Assembly: GCF_006494775.1 (NCBI RefSeq)
Contig: NZ_CP041146.1
Span: 5,760,501 to 5,824,500, forward strand
Reading direction: 5' to 3'
DNA length: 64,000 bases
DNA from: Nocardioides humi
GTDB taxonomy: Bacteria > Actinomycetota > Actinomycetes > Propionibacteriales > Nocardioidaceae
Shown: positions 10,897 to 19,879 of the stretch, piece after piece
How positions within the stretch are numbered: the first letter of the stretch is position 1
Layout: every line of letters begins with the position of its first letter
The notes under the pieces: generated by a model
Seen by the model: the letters and a program-made list of their open reading frames with translations, nothing else
Told to the model about the DNA's origin: nothing
Database searches by the model: none
Made by a program: the position numbers and the translations under genes

Positions 10897-10918
10897 CGTC
10901 ACCTTTTCGTCACTTGAT
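10897..10918 (+). promoter_or_regulatory. Candidate PHO box (two 11-bp direct repeats)
   Basis: CGTCACCTTTT is followed directly by CGTCACTTGAT. The 11-nt period and the GTCAC core match the direct-repeat layout of actinobacterial PhoP sites (GTTCACC-type units). It lies about 14 nt upstream of a possible -35. The downstream genes encode a secreted nuclease and nucleotidases, which are typical Pho-regulon members. Confidence 0.5.
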
Positions 10919-10931
10919 TTTCTCCGGCCTC

Positions 10932-10962
10932 TTGCCAGTCGGGTGGTCGATCAGCCTAGGGT
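10932..10962 (+). promoter_or_regulatory. Candidate promoter of the nuclease gene
   Basis: TTGCCA (10932-10937) and TAGGGT (10957-10962) lie 19 nt apart. The implied transcript has a leader of about 85 nt, and GGAAGAAG at 11041 serves the ATG at 11053. The spacing is slightly long, as is common for activator-dependent promoters. Confidence 0.45.
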
Positions 10963-11052
10963 CGGGGCTCTTCCCCGCGTTTTGTCCTTCGCGCACGCAC
11001 TTTCTCGGGGTGCAGGGCGCTACGCCGCTTTGTCGACCCCGGAAGAAGTTCG

Positions 11053-14000
11053 ATGCGTTCAGCGAAGCAGTTCCTGTTCGGTTCCCTCGGCGTGGCCCTC
11101 GCCGTCTCGGGCCTGACCGCTCTCAGCGCGGCGCCGGCCCACGCGGTGGCCGGTGTCTTCATCTCCGAGTTCCACTACGACGACAGCACTCCGGGGGACA
11201 GCGGTGGGGTGGGCGAGTTTGTCGAGGTCACCGCGCCGGCGGGGACCGACCTTACGGGCTGGACTGTTCAACTGGTCAACGGGAGCAACAACAGCGTCTA
11301 TCGCACCGACGGGTTTTCCGCCACCATCGCGGACCAGGCGGACGGTTGGGGGACCGTCGTGGTGGGGTACCCCCCGACCACGAGCGGAACGGTCCAGAAC
11401 GGCTCGCCCGACGGCATCGCCCTGATCGACGCCGGCGGCAGCGTCGTGGAGTTCATCTCCTATGAGGGCGAGATGACAGCGATGCTGGGCACGCCGGCCG
11501 TGAGCGTGTCGTCGGTCGACACCTTGGTGAGCGAGACCAACTCCACCCCAGGGACCGACTCTCTTCAGCGACTGGTCGACGGCACCTGGGCTGGACCTGC
11601 GGCGCATACACGCGGGGTGCCGAACGGCTACGGGGATGTGACCTCTCAGCCGCTCGCGGCCACCAACCCCGGCAACAAGAGCTTCTTCGTCGACACGCTC
11701 ATCACGCCGATCGCCCTCGCAGCGACCGGCGGGACGCCGCCCTACACCTGGGAGATCACCGCCGGCACGCTGCCCGATGGCCTCAGCCTCTCCGGCGCCC
11801 AGATCTCCGGTACGCCGACGGCCGCGACCAGCTCACCGGCCGAGATCACGGTGACGGTGACCGATGACGAGGCCGCCACGGCGAGTACGACCTTCACCGT
11901 CACCGTCGACGACGCTCCGGAGATCAAGCCGATCGCCGAGCTGCAGGGCACCGAGGGCCGGTCGCCGTACGCCCCGGAGACGGGGATCGGGCAGGGGCCG
12001 GACACGGTGACCACGACCGGTGTGGTCACCGGCATGTACCAGGACCCGGCGTTCGTCAACAGCGGCTTCGACGGATTCACCATCCAGACCGGTGGCACCG
12101 GCGGCGAGGTCCCGAGCGGCGGCTCGAACGGCATCTTCGTCTACTACGGGAACAACACCATCCCGGCCGGCATCGAGATCGGGGACTCCGTCCAGGTCAC
12201 CGGCCGGATCAGCGAGTTCTACGGACTCACCGAGATCAACGTGACCAGCGCGGGCGTGGTCGAGCTCGGCACGCCGCTCCCAGCGGTCACGCCGCTCGCG
12301 ACGACGTTCCCGACGACCGACGCGGAGCGCGAGGCGCTGGAGAGCATGCTGATCGAGCCGCTTGGCGACTTCACGGTCACCAACGCCTACGCCACCAACC
12401 AGTACGCCGAGGTGGGGCTCGCGGCGGGCGACGAGCCGCTGAAGCAGCCCACCGAGTTCGCCGACGCCACCGACGAGGCCGCGGTGCAGGCGATCCGGGA
12501 CGAGAACGCGGAGCGTGCTGTGACCCTCGATGACGGTACCGGGGTCAACTACCTGCAGAACCAGACCACCAAGGCGCAGCCGGTGCCGTGGCTGACCCAG
12601 GGAGCGGGAGCCAACCCGGCGCCGCCGCGCGTGGGTGCCGACGTGACCTTCCAAGCGCCGGTCGTCCTCGACTACCGCAACGACACCTGGAAGTTCCAGC
12701 CGCAGTTGCCGGTCACGACCGACGGCGCCGCCGTGGCGACCTTCGAGGACGCCCGCGCCGGCGACGGGACACCGCAGGACGTGGGCGGCGACCTCAAGCT
12801 CGCGACGTTCAACGTCCTCAACTACTTCAACACCACAGGTGAGGCCTACGCTGCGGCGGGGCCGGCGCAGGACCCGCCCCTGGACACCTTCTGCACCTAC
12901 TACACCGACCGGCAGAGCAATCGGATCGGCAACAACTCCTGCGGCGTGCGACTGCTCGACGACCCGGACACTCCGACCGACGAGTCCGGCACCAACGACG
13001 GCCGCGGTCCCCGTGGCGCCGCCACCGCGGTCAGCCTGGCGCGACAGGAGGCGAAGCTGGTCCACACGATCAACGCGCTCGGGGCCGACATCATCGCCCT
13101 GGAGGAGATCGAGAATTCCATCAAGCTGCCGGGCGAGAGCAACCGGGACGACGCCCTCGCCAACCTGGTCAGGATCCTCAACGACGCCGCCGGTGCCGGC
13201 ACGTGGGCCTACGTGAAGAGCCCGGGCAGTGCCCTCAACGCGACCGCGGTTGCCGAGCAGGACACCATCCGCTCCGCCTTCATCTACCGCGCCGCGGTCG
13301 CCGAGCCCGTCGGCCAGTCCGACATGCTCTTCGGCACCACCGAGTTCGCCAACGCCCGTGAGCCACTGGCACAGGTCTTCAAGGCGAAGGGCGCACCCGA
13401 CAGCCACGGCTTCGCGGTGATCGCCAACCACTTCAAGTCCAAGGGCGACAACCGCAGTCCGGCGCCTCCTGCCACCGGGGACAACGCCAACCACGCGGAG
13501 GTCGGGGCGTTCAACGGCGACCGGATCCGCCAGGCCACGCGTCTCGTGCAGTACGCCGACGACTTCGCCGCCGCACGCGGTGTGGAGCCGGTGTTCCTCG
13601 TCGGTGACTTCAACTCCTACACGATGGAGGAGCCGATCGGCGTCCTCACCGACGCCGACTACGAGATTGTCGAGTCCGACACGCCGGGTGAGGAGACCTA
13701 TTCCTACGACGGCCTCTCGGGTTCGTTGGACCATGTCCTTGCCAACGAGGCGGCGATGGAGATGGTGACCGGGGCCGACATCTGGCAGATCAACGCCAAC
13801 GAGGCGGCGTCCTTCCAGTACAGCCGCCACAACTACAACGTCACCGACTTCTGGCTGCCGAACCGGCCGTGGGCGACCTCCGACCACAACCCGGAGGTCG
13901 TCGGCCTCGACGTGCCCGCCTTCACCCCCGTGACGTACAAGGAGGTCCAGATTCTCGGCACCAACGACTTCCACGGGAGACTCCTGCCCGACGGCGGCAA

Positions 14001-16452
14001 CGCCGCCGGCGCGGCGCCGTTCGCCACCGCGGTGGAGGAGTTGCGGAGCCAGAACCCGGCCGGCACGGTCTTCGTGGCCGCCGGCGACCTGATCGGCGCG
14101 TCGACCTTCGAGTCGTTCATCCAGCAGGACGAGCCGACGATCGAGGCGCTCAACGCCATGGGGCTCGAGGTCTCCGCGGCGGGCAACCACGAGTTCGACC
14201 GCAGCTACGCGGATCTGGTGGGGCGGGTCCAGGAGCTCGCCGACTGGGAGTACATCGCCGCCAACCTCGCCTACGACGACTCCATCGCGACCGAGGACCA
14301 GCTCGCGAAGACCTGGACCACCACCCTCGACGGGGTCCAGGTCGGCTTCGTCGGCGCGGTCACCGAGGACCTGCCGACCCTGGTCAACCCGCAAGGCATC
14401 GACGGCATCACGGTCACCGACATCGTCGATGCGACCAACGCCGCCGCGGAGGGCCTGAAGCAGGCCGGCGCCGAGCTGGTGATCCTGCTGGTGCACGAGG
14501 GCGCGTCCTCGACCGACTGCTCGTCCCCGACCTTCACCGACGGGGACACGACCTTCGGCAATATCGTCCAGAACACCTCCGCCGACGTGGACGCGATCAT
14601 CTCCGGCCACACCCACCTGGCGTACAACTGCAAGTACACCGTGGCGGACTGGGTCACCCAGGGACGTGACGTCACCAAGCGACCGGTCGTCTCGGCCGGC
14701 CAGTACGGCACGAACCTCAACCAGCTCGTCTTCAAGTTCGACGAGGACACCGGCGAGCTGAAGGCGCTCTCGCAGGAGGTGATCGCCACCGCCGGCGTCG
14801 GCTACGAGGCCGACCCGGACGTGCAGCAGATCGTCGACGACGCGGTCGACCACGCCGAGGACGCCGGCAGCGTGGTGCTCGGCACGATGGACGGTCCGTT
14901 CAGGCGGGCGACCTACACCTCCTCCGCGGGAGCCACGGAGAACCGTGGCGGCGAGTCGACGCTGAACAACCAGGTCGCCGAGATGCAGCGCTGGACCACC
15001 GAGCAGGCAGGCATCGAGACCGACATCGCGTTCATGAACCCCGGTGGCCTCCGCAAGGACATGGAGGGCACGGCGAACCCGGATGACGCTGCGCTGCGCG
15101 ACGTGAGCTACCGGCAGGCGGCCGACGTCCAGCCCTTCGCGAACACGCTGGTCAACATGAAGCTGACCGGTGCGCAGATAGAGGAGGTCCTCGAGGAACA
15201 GTGGCAGCGCAACGCCCAGGGCGGCGTTCCCTCGCGACCGTTCCTGCGGCTGGGCGTCTCGTCGGGCTTCACCTACACCTACACCGAGACCCCGGTGACG
15301 GTGTCGGCGCCGAACTCGGCTCCGGTGAACACCTTCCAGGGCGAGGTCACCGCAATGTGGCTCGACGGCGAGCCCGTCGACGCCGAGCAGGTCTACTCGG
15401 TCACCGTCAACTCCTTCCTTGGCGGGGGCGGCGACAACTTCTGGACCTTCGCCGACGGCGGGGACAAGGTCGACACCGGCAAGGTCGATCTGGAAGGCGT
15501 CGTCGACTACATGGCGCAGTACGACCAGCACGCTCCGCTGGCGGTCGACTACGGTCAGCGCGCCGTGAAGGTCACCTTCCCGAGCGATGCTCCGACCTCG
15601 TACGAGGCAGGCGACACGGTCGACTTCGACATCGCCTCGTGGTCGATGTCGGCGACCGGCGACCGGCAGGACGGTGAGGTCCAGGTGAAGCTGGGCGAGG
15701 AGGTGCTGGGTACCTTCACGGTCAACAACGACGCCAGCACCACCGCCTACGACAACATCGGCAGCGCATCGGTGTCAGTGACCCTGCCGCAGGACGTTCC
15801 GGGCGGTGCCCACGAGTTGACGCTCTATGGCCCGGTCACCGAGACCGCGGTTCCGGTGCGGATCGAGGTTCCTGAAGCCCCGGAGACGCCGGTCGTCAGC
15901 AACTCCGTCCCCACGGTCTCCGGCGACCCGCGGGTGGGACAGACCCTGACCGCGACGGCGGGAACCTGGACCCCCACGCCCGACTCGGTCGGCTTCCAGT
16001 GGTACGCGAACGGCGTGCCGATCACGGGAGGGACCAGCGCCACGCTGCGGCTGACCGGAGCCCAGTCCGGCGCCGCCATCACGGTCGCGGTGACCGCTCA
16101 CGCGGCGGGCTTCGTCGACGCCACCGCGGTCTCGGCGCAGGTCGGGCCGGTCGTCAAGGGCGCGGTGCAGATGAGCGTCAAGACCAAGCCGGGCAAGATC
16201 AAGCTCCGCAAGACCAGGACGAAGGTGAAGGTGACCCTCGTCAACGTCGACGGAGTGCCGGTGACCGGTCGGGTCAAGATCAAGGTGAAGGGCCAGAAGG
16301 CCAAGAAGGTCACCGTGGTCGACGGCAAGGCGAAGGTGAGGCTGAAGAGGTTCACCTCCACCGGTGCCAAGAAGCTCAAGGTCACCTACCTCGGCAGCGA
16401 CGCGCTCTCGCCGGTCAAGACCAAGACGACGGTCTGGGTGGTGCGCCGCTGA
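11053..16452 (+). CDS. Secreted ExeM/NucH-like nuclease fused to 5'-nucleotidase
   Basis: A 1,799-residue exported multidomain enzyme. Modules in order: signal peptide (1-32); lamin-tail-like domain (about 33-150, GVFISEFHYDD); putative Ig domain (about 205-290); OB-like region (about 300-420); endonuclease/exonuclease/phosphatase domain (about 575-950) with LATFNVLNYF, IIALEEIEN, VGDFNSY and SDHNPE; a complete UshA-type 5'-nucleotidase (about 965-1510) with LGTNDFHGR, GNHEFD and SGHTHLAY; an Ig-like repeat; and a basic lysine-rich tail ending WVVRR. It could degrade extracellular DNA to nucleotides and then dephosphorylate them. ATG has a GGAAGAAG ribosome site. The N-terminal 200 codons look less GC-biased than the rest. 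Confidence 0.9.
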   Translation: MRSAKQFLFGSLGVALAVSGLTALSAAPAHAVAGVFISEFHYDDSTPGDSGGVGEFVEVTAPAGTDLTGWTVQLVNGSNNSVYRTDGFSATIADQADGWGTVVVGYPPTTSGTVQNGSPDGIALIDAGGSVVEFISYEGEMTAMLGTPAVSVSSVDTLVSETNSTPGTDSLQRLVDGTWAGPAAHTRGVPNGYGDVTSQPLAATNPGNKSFFVDTLITPIALAATGGTPPYTWEITAGTLPDGLSLSGAQISGTPTAATSSPAEITVTVTDDEAATASTTFTVTVDDAPEIKPIAELQGTEGRSPYAPETGIGQGPDTVTTTGVVTGMYQDPAFVNSGFDGFTIQTGGTGGEVPSGGSNGIFVYYGNNTIPAGIEIGDSVQVTGRISEFYGLTEINVTSAGVVELGTPLPAVTPLATTFPTTDAEREALESMLIEPLGDFTVTNAYATNQYAEVGLAAGDEPLKQPTEFADATDEAAVQAIRDENAERAVTLDDGTGVNYLQNQTTKAQPVPWLTQGAGANPAPPRVGADVTFQAPVVLDYRNDTWKFQPQLPVTTDGAAVATFEDARAGDGTPQDVGGDLKLATFNVLNYFNTTGEAYAAAGPAQDPPLDTFCTYYTDRQSNRIGNNSCGVRLLDDPDTPTDESGTNDGRGPRGAATAVSLARQEAKLVHTINALGADIIALEEIENSIKLPGESNRDDALANLVRILNDAAGAGTWAYVKSPGSALNATAVAEQDTIRSAFIYRAAVAEPVGQSDMLFGTTEFANAREPLAQVFKAKGAPDSHGFAVIANHFKSKGDNRSPAPPATGDNANHAEVGAFNGDRIRQATRLVQYADDFAAARGVEPVFLVGDFNSYTMEEPIGVLTDADYEIVESDTPGEETYSYDGLSGSLDHVLANEAAMEMVTGADIWQINANEAASFQYSRHNYNVTDFWLPNRPWATSDHNPEVVGLDVPAFTPVTYKEVQILGTNDFHGRLLPDGGNAAGAAPFATAVEELRSQNPAGTVFVAAGDLIGASTFESFIQQDEPTIEALNAMGLEVSAAGNHEFDRSYADLVGRVQELADWEYIAANLAYDDSIATEDQLAKTWTTTLDGVQVGFVGAVTEDLPTLVNPQGIDGITVTDIVDATNAAAEGLKQAGAELVILLVHEGASSTDCSSPTFTDGDTTFGNIVQNTSADVDAIISGHTHLAYNCKYTVADWVTQGRDVTKRPVVSAGQYGTNLNQLVFKFDEDTGELKALSQEVIATAGVGYEADPDVQQIVDDAVDHAEDAGSVVLGTMDGPFRRATYTSSAGATENRGGESTLNNQVAEMQRWTTEQAGIETDIAFMNPGGLRKDMEGTANPDDAALRDVSYRQAADVQPFANTLVNMKLTGAQIEEVLEEQWQRNAQGGVPSRPFLRLGVSSGFTYTYTETPVTVSAPNSAPVNTFQGEVTAMWLDGEPVDAEQVYSVTVNSFLGGGGDNFWTFADGGDKVDTGKVDLEGVVDYMAQYDQHAPLAVDYGQRAVKVTFPSDAPTSYEAGDTVDFDIASWSMSATGDRQDGEVQVKLGEEVLGTFTVNNDASTTAYDNIGSASVSVTLPQDVPGGAHELTLYGPVTETAVPVRIEVPEAPETPVVSNSVPTVSGDPRVGQTLTATAGTWTPTPDSVGFQWYANGVPITGGTSATLRLTGAQSGAAITVAVTAHAAGFVDATAVSAQVGPVVKGAVQMSVKTKPGKIKLRKTRTKVKVTLVNVDGVPVTGRVKIKVKGQKAKKVTVVDGKAKVRLKRFTSTGAKKLKVTYLGSDALSPVKTKTTVWVVRR

Positions 16453-16535
16453 CCGCTCGTCCGAACCCGCGGGCCGTTGCGGTCACGTGTGTTCCCTTCC
16501 CGCCAACCTTCTCGACGACCCCTCGGAGGAAGTAC

Positions 16536-18938
16536 ATGCGTTCACTGAAACAGATCCTCGCCGGATCCCTCGGCGCGACGCTCGCGCTCTCGGGCCTGGC
16601 CTCCCTGAGTCCGGCGCCGGTCCAGGCAGCCGGTCCTGAAGTCGAGGTTCAGATCCTCGGCACCAACGACTTCCACGGTCGGCTGCTGCAGAACGCTGGC
16701 AGCAGGGAGGCCGGTGCCGCCGTGCTTGCCGGCGCGGTGAACCAGTTTCGGACGGAGAACCCGAACACGGTCTTCGCGGCGGCCGGAGACCTGATCGGTG
16801 CATCGACGTTCGAGTCCTTCATCCAGAGGGACAAGCCGACCATCGACGCGCTCAACGCGGCGGGCCTCGATGTCTCCGCGGTGGGCAACCACGAACTCGA
16901 CCAGGGCTACGACGACCTGATCAACCGGGTGACGGCGCCCTACGACCCCACCACGAATCCCGAGGGCGGCGCCGAGTGGCAGTACATCGCAGCCAACCTG
17001 AGGATGAAGGACTCCGATGACCCCGCGGTCGACGCGACCTACATCCAGACGGTCGGCGGCAAGGAGATCGGCTTCGTCGGAGCGGTCACCGAGGATCTCC
17101 CCTCCCTAGTGTCGCCCGCCGGGATCGCCGACATCCGGGTCGACGACATCGTCGACTCCGTGAACGCCGCGGCGGCCGAGCTGAAGGACGAGGACGGCGT
17201 GGACCTCGTCGTCATGCTCGTCCACGAGGGCTCGGCGTCGGTGGACTGCGACTCTCCGCAGTTCACCGATCCGACGACGACCTGGGGCAATATCGTCCAG
17301 AACACCTCCGCCGCCGTGGACGCGATCATCTCCGGTCACACGCACCTCGCCTACGACTGCTCCTTCCCGGTCGCCGAGTGGGCCGACCGCCCGGTCACGG
17401 AGCGTCCGGTGGTGTCCGCGGGCCAGTACGGCATGAACCTCAACCGACTGGTGTTCACGATCGACGACGACGGCGTGACCGGCGTCGACACGGCGCTCGT
17501 GCCGCTGATGACCGAGGACCCGGACGGCCCCTCCGGCCCCCTCCTGCCGGAGCCGCTCTACCCCGCCGACCCGGCGGTCACTGACATCGTGCAGGACGCG
17601 GAGGACCAGGCCGAGGTGCTCGGCGCAGAGGAGCTCGGGCAGATCGCGGCGCCCCTCAACCGCGCTAAGCTCGAGAACGGCACCACCGAGAACCGCGGTG
17701 GCGAGTCGACGCTGGGCAACCTGGTCGCGGAGGTACAGCGCTGGGCGACGGAGAGGTCGGAGTCGGGCAGCGCACAGATCGCGTTCATGAACCCGGGCGG
17801 TCTCAGGCAGGACATGGTCGGTACGGTCGTCGATCAGGACTATCTCGATGAGCACCCCGACTCGACGGCCCAGATCGGTGACCGCATCCTGACGTACAAG
17901 CAGGCCGCGGTGGTCCAGCCGTTCGCCAACACGCTGGTCAACATGAGGCTCACGGGCGCCCAGATCAAGAAGGTGCTCGAGCAGCAGTGGCAGCGTGCGG
18001 CCAACGGGACGGTGCCCTCGCGGCCGTTCCTGCGGCTCGGCGTGTCGAAGGGCTTCACCTACACCTACTCCGAGAAGCCGGTGACGGTCGAGGGCACACC
18101 GACGTTCGCGGGCGAGGTCACCGGGATGTGGCTCAACGGCGTGCCGATCAGCCCCACGGCGACGTACTCGGTGACGGTGAACTCGTTCCTGGCCTCCGGT
18201 GGCGACAACTTCTTCGAGCTGGCCAACGGCGCGAGCAAGGCCGACACGGGCAAGGTCGACCTGCAGGCGATGGTCGACTACCTCGCGGAGAAGGCCGCCA
18301 CGGACCCGCTGCCGGTCGACTACAGCCAGCGCGCCGTCGGCGTGAGCTTCCCGGCCGGTGCGCCGAGCGCCTACGCGCCGGGCGCGACGGTGGCCTTCGA
18401 CGTGAGCTCGTGGACCATGGCGACCGCCGACGACACCAAGGACACCGAGGTCCAGGTCAGGCTCGGCGCCACGGTGCTGGGCTCGTTCCCGCTCGACAAC
18501 ACGATCGGGACCGACGTCTACGACCAGTACGGCAAGGCCGGCGTGAGCGTGACGCTGCCGGCCGGCACGCCGGGCGGAGCCCAGGCGCTGACCCTGGTCG
18601 GCGCGCAGACCGGCACCCAGGTCCAGGTGCCGATCACGGTGGCGTCCGCGGTGACGATGAAGATCAAGATCAAGCCGAAGCGGGTCGTGGCCGGCAAGAC
18701 GCGGGCCAAGGTCGTCGTCCAGGTCCGCGACGCGGCAGGCGCGCCGGTCAACGGCACCGTCAAGATCAAGGTCAAGGGCCAGAAGGCCAAGACGGTGACG
18801 GTCGTCGACGGCAAGGCCAAGCTGAAGGCCAAGAAGTTCGCCAAGGCGGGCAAGAAGAAGGTCACCGTCACCTACCAGGGCAGCGACACGACGCTGCCCG
18901 CGAAGGCGAAGAAGAAGATCAAGGTGGTCCGCCGCTGA
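16536..18938 (+). CDS. Secreted 5'-nucleotidase (UshA family)
   Basis: An exported 800-residue metallophosphoesterase that should release phosphate from extracellular nucleotides. Signal peptide 1-32; the metal-binding motifs are LGTNDFHGR (about 39), GDLIGAS, GNHELDQ and SGHTHLAY (about 268). The 5'-nucleotidase C-terminal domain contains AFMNPGGLR and the substrate loop VNSFLASGGDNF. A lysine-rich Ig-like tail ends VVRR. The signal peptide and nucleotidase core closely match the C-terminal half of the gene upstream, including near-identical DNA around 14560-14610 and 17289-17345, so the pair arose by tandem duplication. ATG at 16536 follows GGAGGAAG. Confidence 0.92.
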   Translation: MRSLKQILAGSLGATLALSGLASLSPAPVQAAGPEVEVQILGTNDFHGRLLQNAGSREAGAAVLAGAVNQFRTENPNTVFAAAGDLIGASTFESFIQRDKPTIDALNAAGLDVSAVGNHELDQGYDDLINRVTAPYDPTTNPEGGAEWQYIAANLRMKDSDDPAVDATYIQTVGGKEIGFVGAVTEDLPSLVSPAGIADIRVDDIVDSVNAAAAELKDEDGVDLVVMLVHEGSASVDCDSPQFTDPTTTWGNIVQNTSAAVDAIISGHTHLAYDCSFPVAEWADRPVTERPVVSAGQYGMNLNRLVFTIDDDGVTGVDTALVPLMTEDPDGPSGPLLPEPLYPADPAVTDIVQDAEDQAEVLGAEELGQIAAPLNRAKLENGTTENRGGESTLGNLVAEVQRWATERSESGSAQIAFMNPGGLRQDMVGTVVDQDYLDEHPDSTAQIGDRILTYKQAAVVQPFANTLVNMRLTGAQIKKVLEQQWQRAANGTVPSRPFLRLGVSKGFTYTYSEKPVTVEGTPTFAGEVTGMWLNGVPISPTATYSVTVNSFLASGGDNFFELANGASKADTGKVDLQAMVDYLAEKAATDPLPVDYSQRAVGVSFPAGAPSAYAPGATVAFDVSSWTMATADDTKDTEVQVRLGATVLGSFPLDNTIGTDVYDQYGKAGVSVTLPAGTPGGAQALTLVGAQTGTQVQVPITVASAVTMKIKIKPKRVVAGKTRAKVVVQVRDAAGAPVNGTVKIKVKGQKAKTVTVVDGKAKLKAKKFAKAGKKKVTVTYQGSDTTLPAKAKKKIKVVRR

Positions 18939-18956
18939 CGCGGGACACCCTGACCT

Positions 18957-18973
18957 GACCGAGGGCCTCGGTC
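18957..18973 (+). terminator. Hairpin after the nucleotidase genes
   Basis: GACCGAG and CTCGGTC flank a GGC loop, 19 nt after the nucleotidase stop and before cinA. The stem is perfect but there is no T-run. Confidence 0.5.
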
Positions 18974-18997
18974 GGTACCCCATGGCACGATGCGCTC

Positions 18998-19507
18998 ATG
19001 GAGTCACCGGCCGAGGCCCTCGTCCATGCCCTGCGCGACGCCGATGCCGGGGTCGCGACGGCCGAGTCCCTCACCGGTGGGCGGCTCGCGGCGCGGCTGA
19101 CCGACGTGCCGGGCTCGTCGGCGGTGTACGCCGGGGGCGTGGTGAGCTACCAGACCCACATCAAGATCGAGGTGCTCGGCGTCCCCCGGGCCGTCGTCGA
19201 CCGGCACGGCGTGGTGTCCGCGGAGTGCGCGCGGGAGATGGCCGAGGGTGCGCGGCGGCTGCTCGGGACGACGTACGCGCTCAGCACGACCGGCGTCGCC
19301 GGGCCCGACGAGCAGGAGGGCAAGCCGGCCGGCACCGTGTTCGTGGGCCTGGCCGGCCCCGCCGGGACCCGGACGCTCGCCCTCGGGCTGTCGGGGGACC
19401 GCTCCACGATCCAGGACGCGACCGTGGACGCCGCGGTGGCCGCGCTGGCGGAGGCGCTGGCGCGCTCAACAGGCGGGCAGCCAGCGGAAGATTCGGCGCT
19501 CGGGTAG
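18998..19507 (+). CDS. cinA: CinA-type nicotinamide-nucleotide amidohydrolase
   Basis: A 169-residue stand-alone CinA C-terminal domain (PncC family) that deamidates nicotinamide mononucleotide to nicotinate mononucleotide. Family motifs are ATAESLTGG near residue 20, YAGGVVSYQTHIKIEVLGV, ALSTTGVAGPD and GTVFVGLA. The MoCF-like N-terminal half of full CinA proteins is absent, as is normal in actinobacteria. No ribosome site is evident before the ATG; CACGAT 6 nt upstream is a weak -10 candidate. It is followed by clgR, the usual neighbour. Confidence 0.92.
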   Translation: MESPAEALVHALRDADAGVATAESLTGGRLAARLTDVPGSSAVYAGGVVSYQTHIKIEVLGVPRAVVDRHGVVSAECAREMAEGARRLLGTTYALSTTGVAGPDEQEGKPAGTVFVGLAGPAGTRTLALGLSGDRSTIQDATVDAAVAALAEALARSTGGQPAEDSALG

Positions 19508-19555
19508 CGTTGTGCCCAGGACCCCCGTCCACCCACCCACGGAGAGGAGATCGCG

Positions 19556-19867
19556 ATGGTGCTCTTTCGCCGATCGCTCGGTGACATCCTGCGGAGTCGC
19601 CGTACCGACCTCGGTCTGACCCTCCGCGAGGTCTCCGGTGCCGCGCGGGTGAGCCTGGGCTACATCTCCGAGATCGAGCGTGGCCAGAAGGAGGCGTCCT
19701 CCGAGCTGCTCGCGTCGCTGTGCGACGCGCTCGAGATGCCGCTGTCCGACGTGCTCCGCGAGGTCGCCGACGCGGTCGCGCTCGAGGAGGCCGCCGCCCT
19801 GGTGGCCGCCGCCCCCACGCCGATCACGCCGCGTCGCGCGGGCGAGGTCGTCGCCTCCGCCGCCTGA
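19556..19867 (+). CDS. clgR: ClgR-type Xre-family transcriptional regulator
   Basis: A 103-residue helix-turn-helix activator of Clp protease and other proteostasis genes in actinobacteria. The start [13 protein letters not shown] and the HTH core [24 protein letters not shown] followed by [16 protein letters not shown] are characteristic of ClgR. An alanine-rich tail follows; degradation by Clp has been described for family members through the C-terminus. The ATG has a strong GGAGAGGAG site, and TAGCGT at 19505-19510, overlapping the cinA stop, may be its own -10 box. Confidence 0.9.
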   Translation: MVLFRRSLGDILRSRRTDLGLTLREVSGAARVSLGYISEIERGQKEASSELLASLCDALEMPLSDVLREVADAVALEEAAALVAAAPTPITPRRAGEVVASAA

Positions 19868-19879
19868 TCCGCGCGAGGC

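Noticed and set aside
11833..15531. 1,232-codon open frame on the minus strand opposite the nuclease gene
   Set aside because: It is the mirror of a strongly supported secreted enzyme, is low-complexity Val/Arg/Asp/Gly-rich, has no domains, and is expected by chance in GC-rich DNA.
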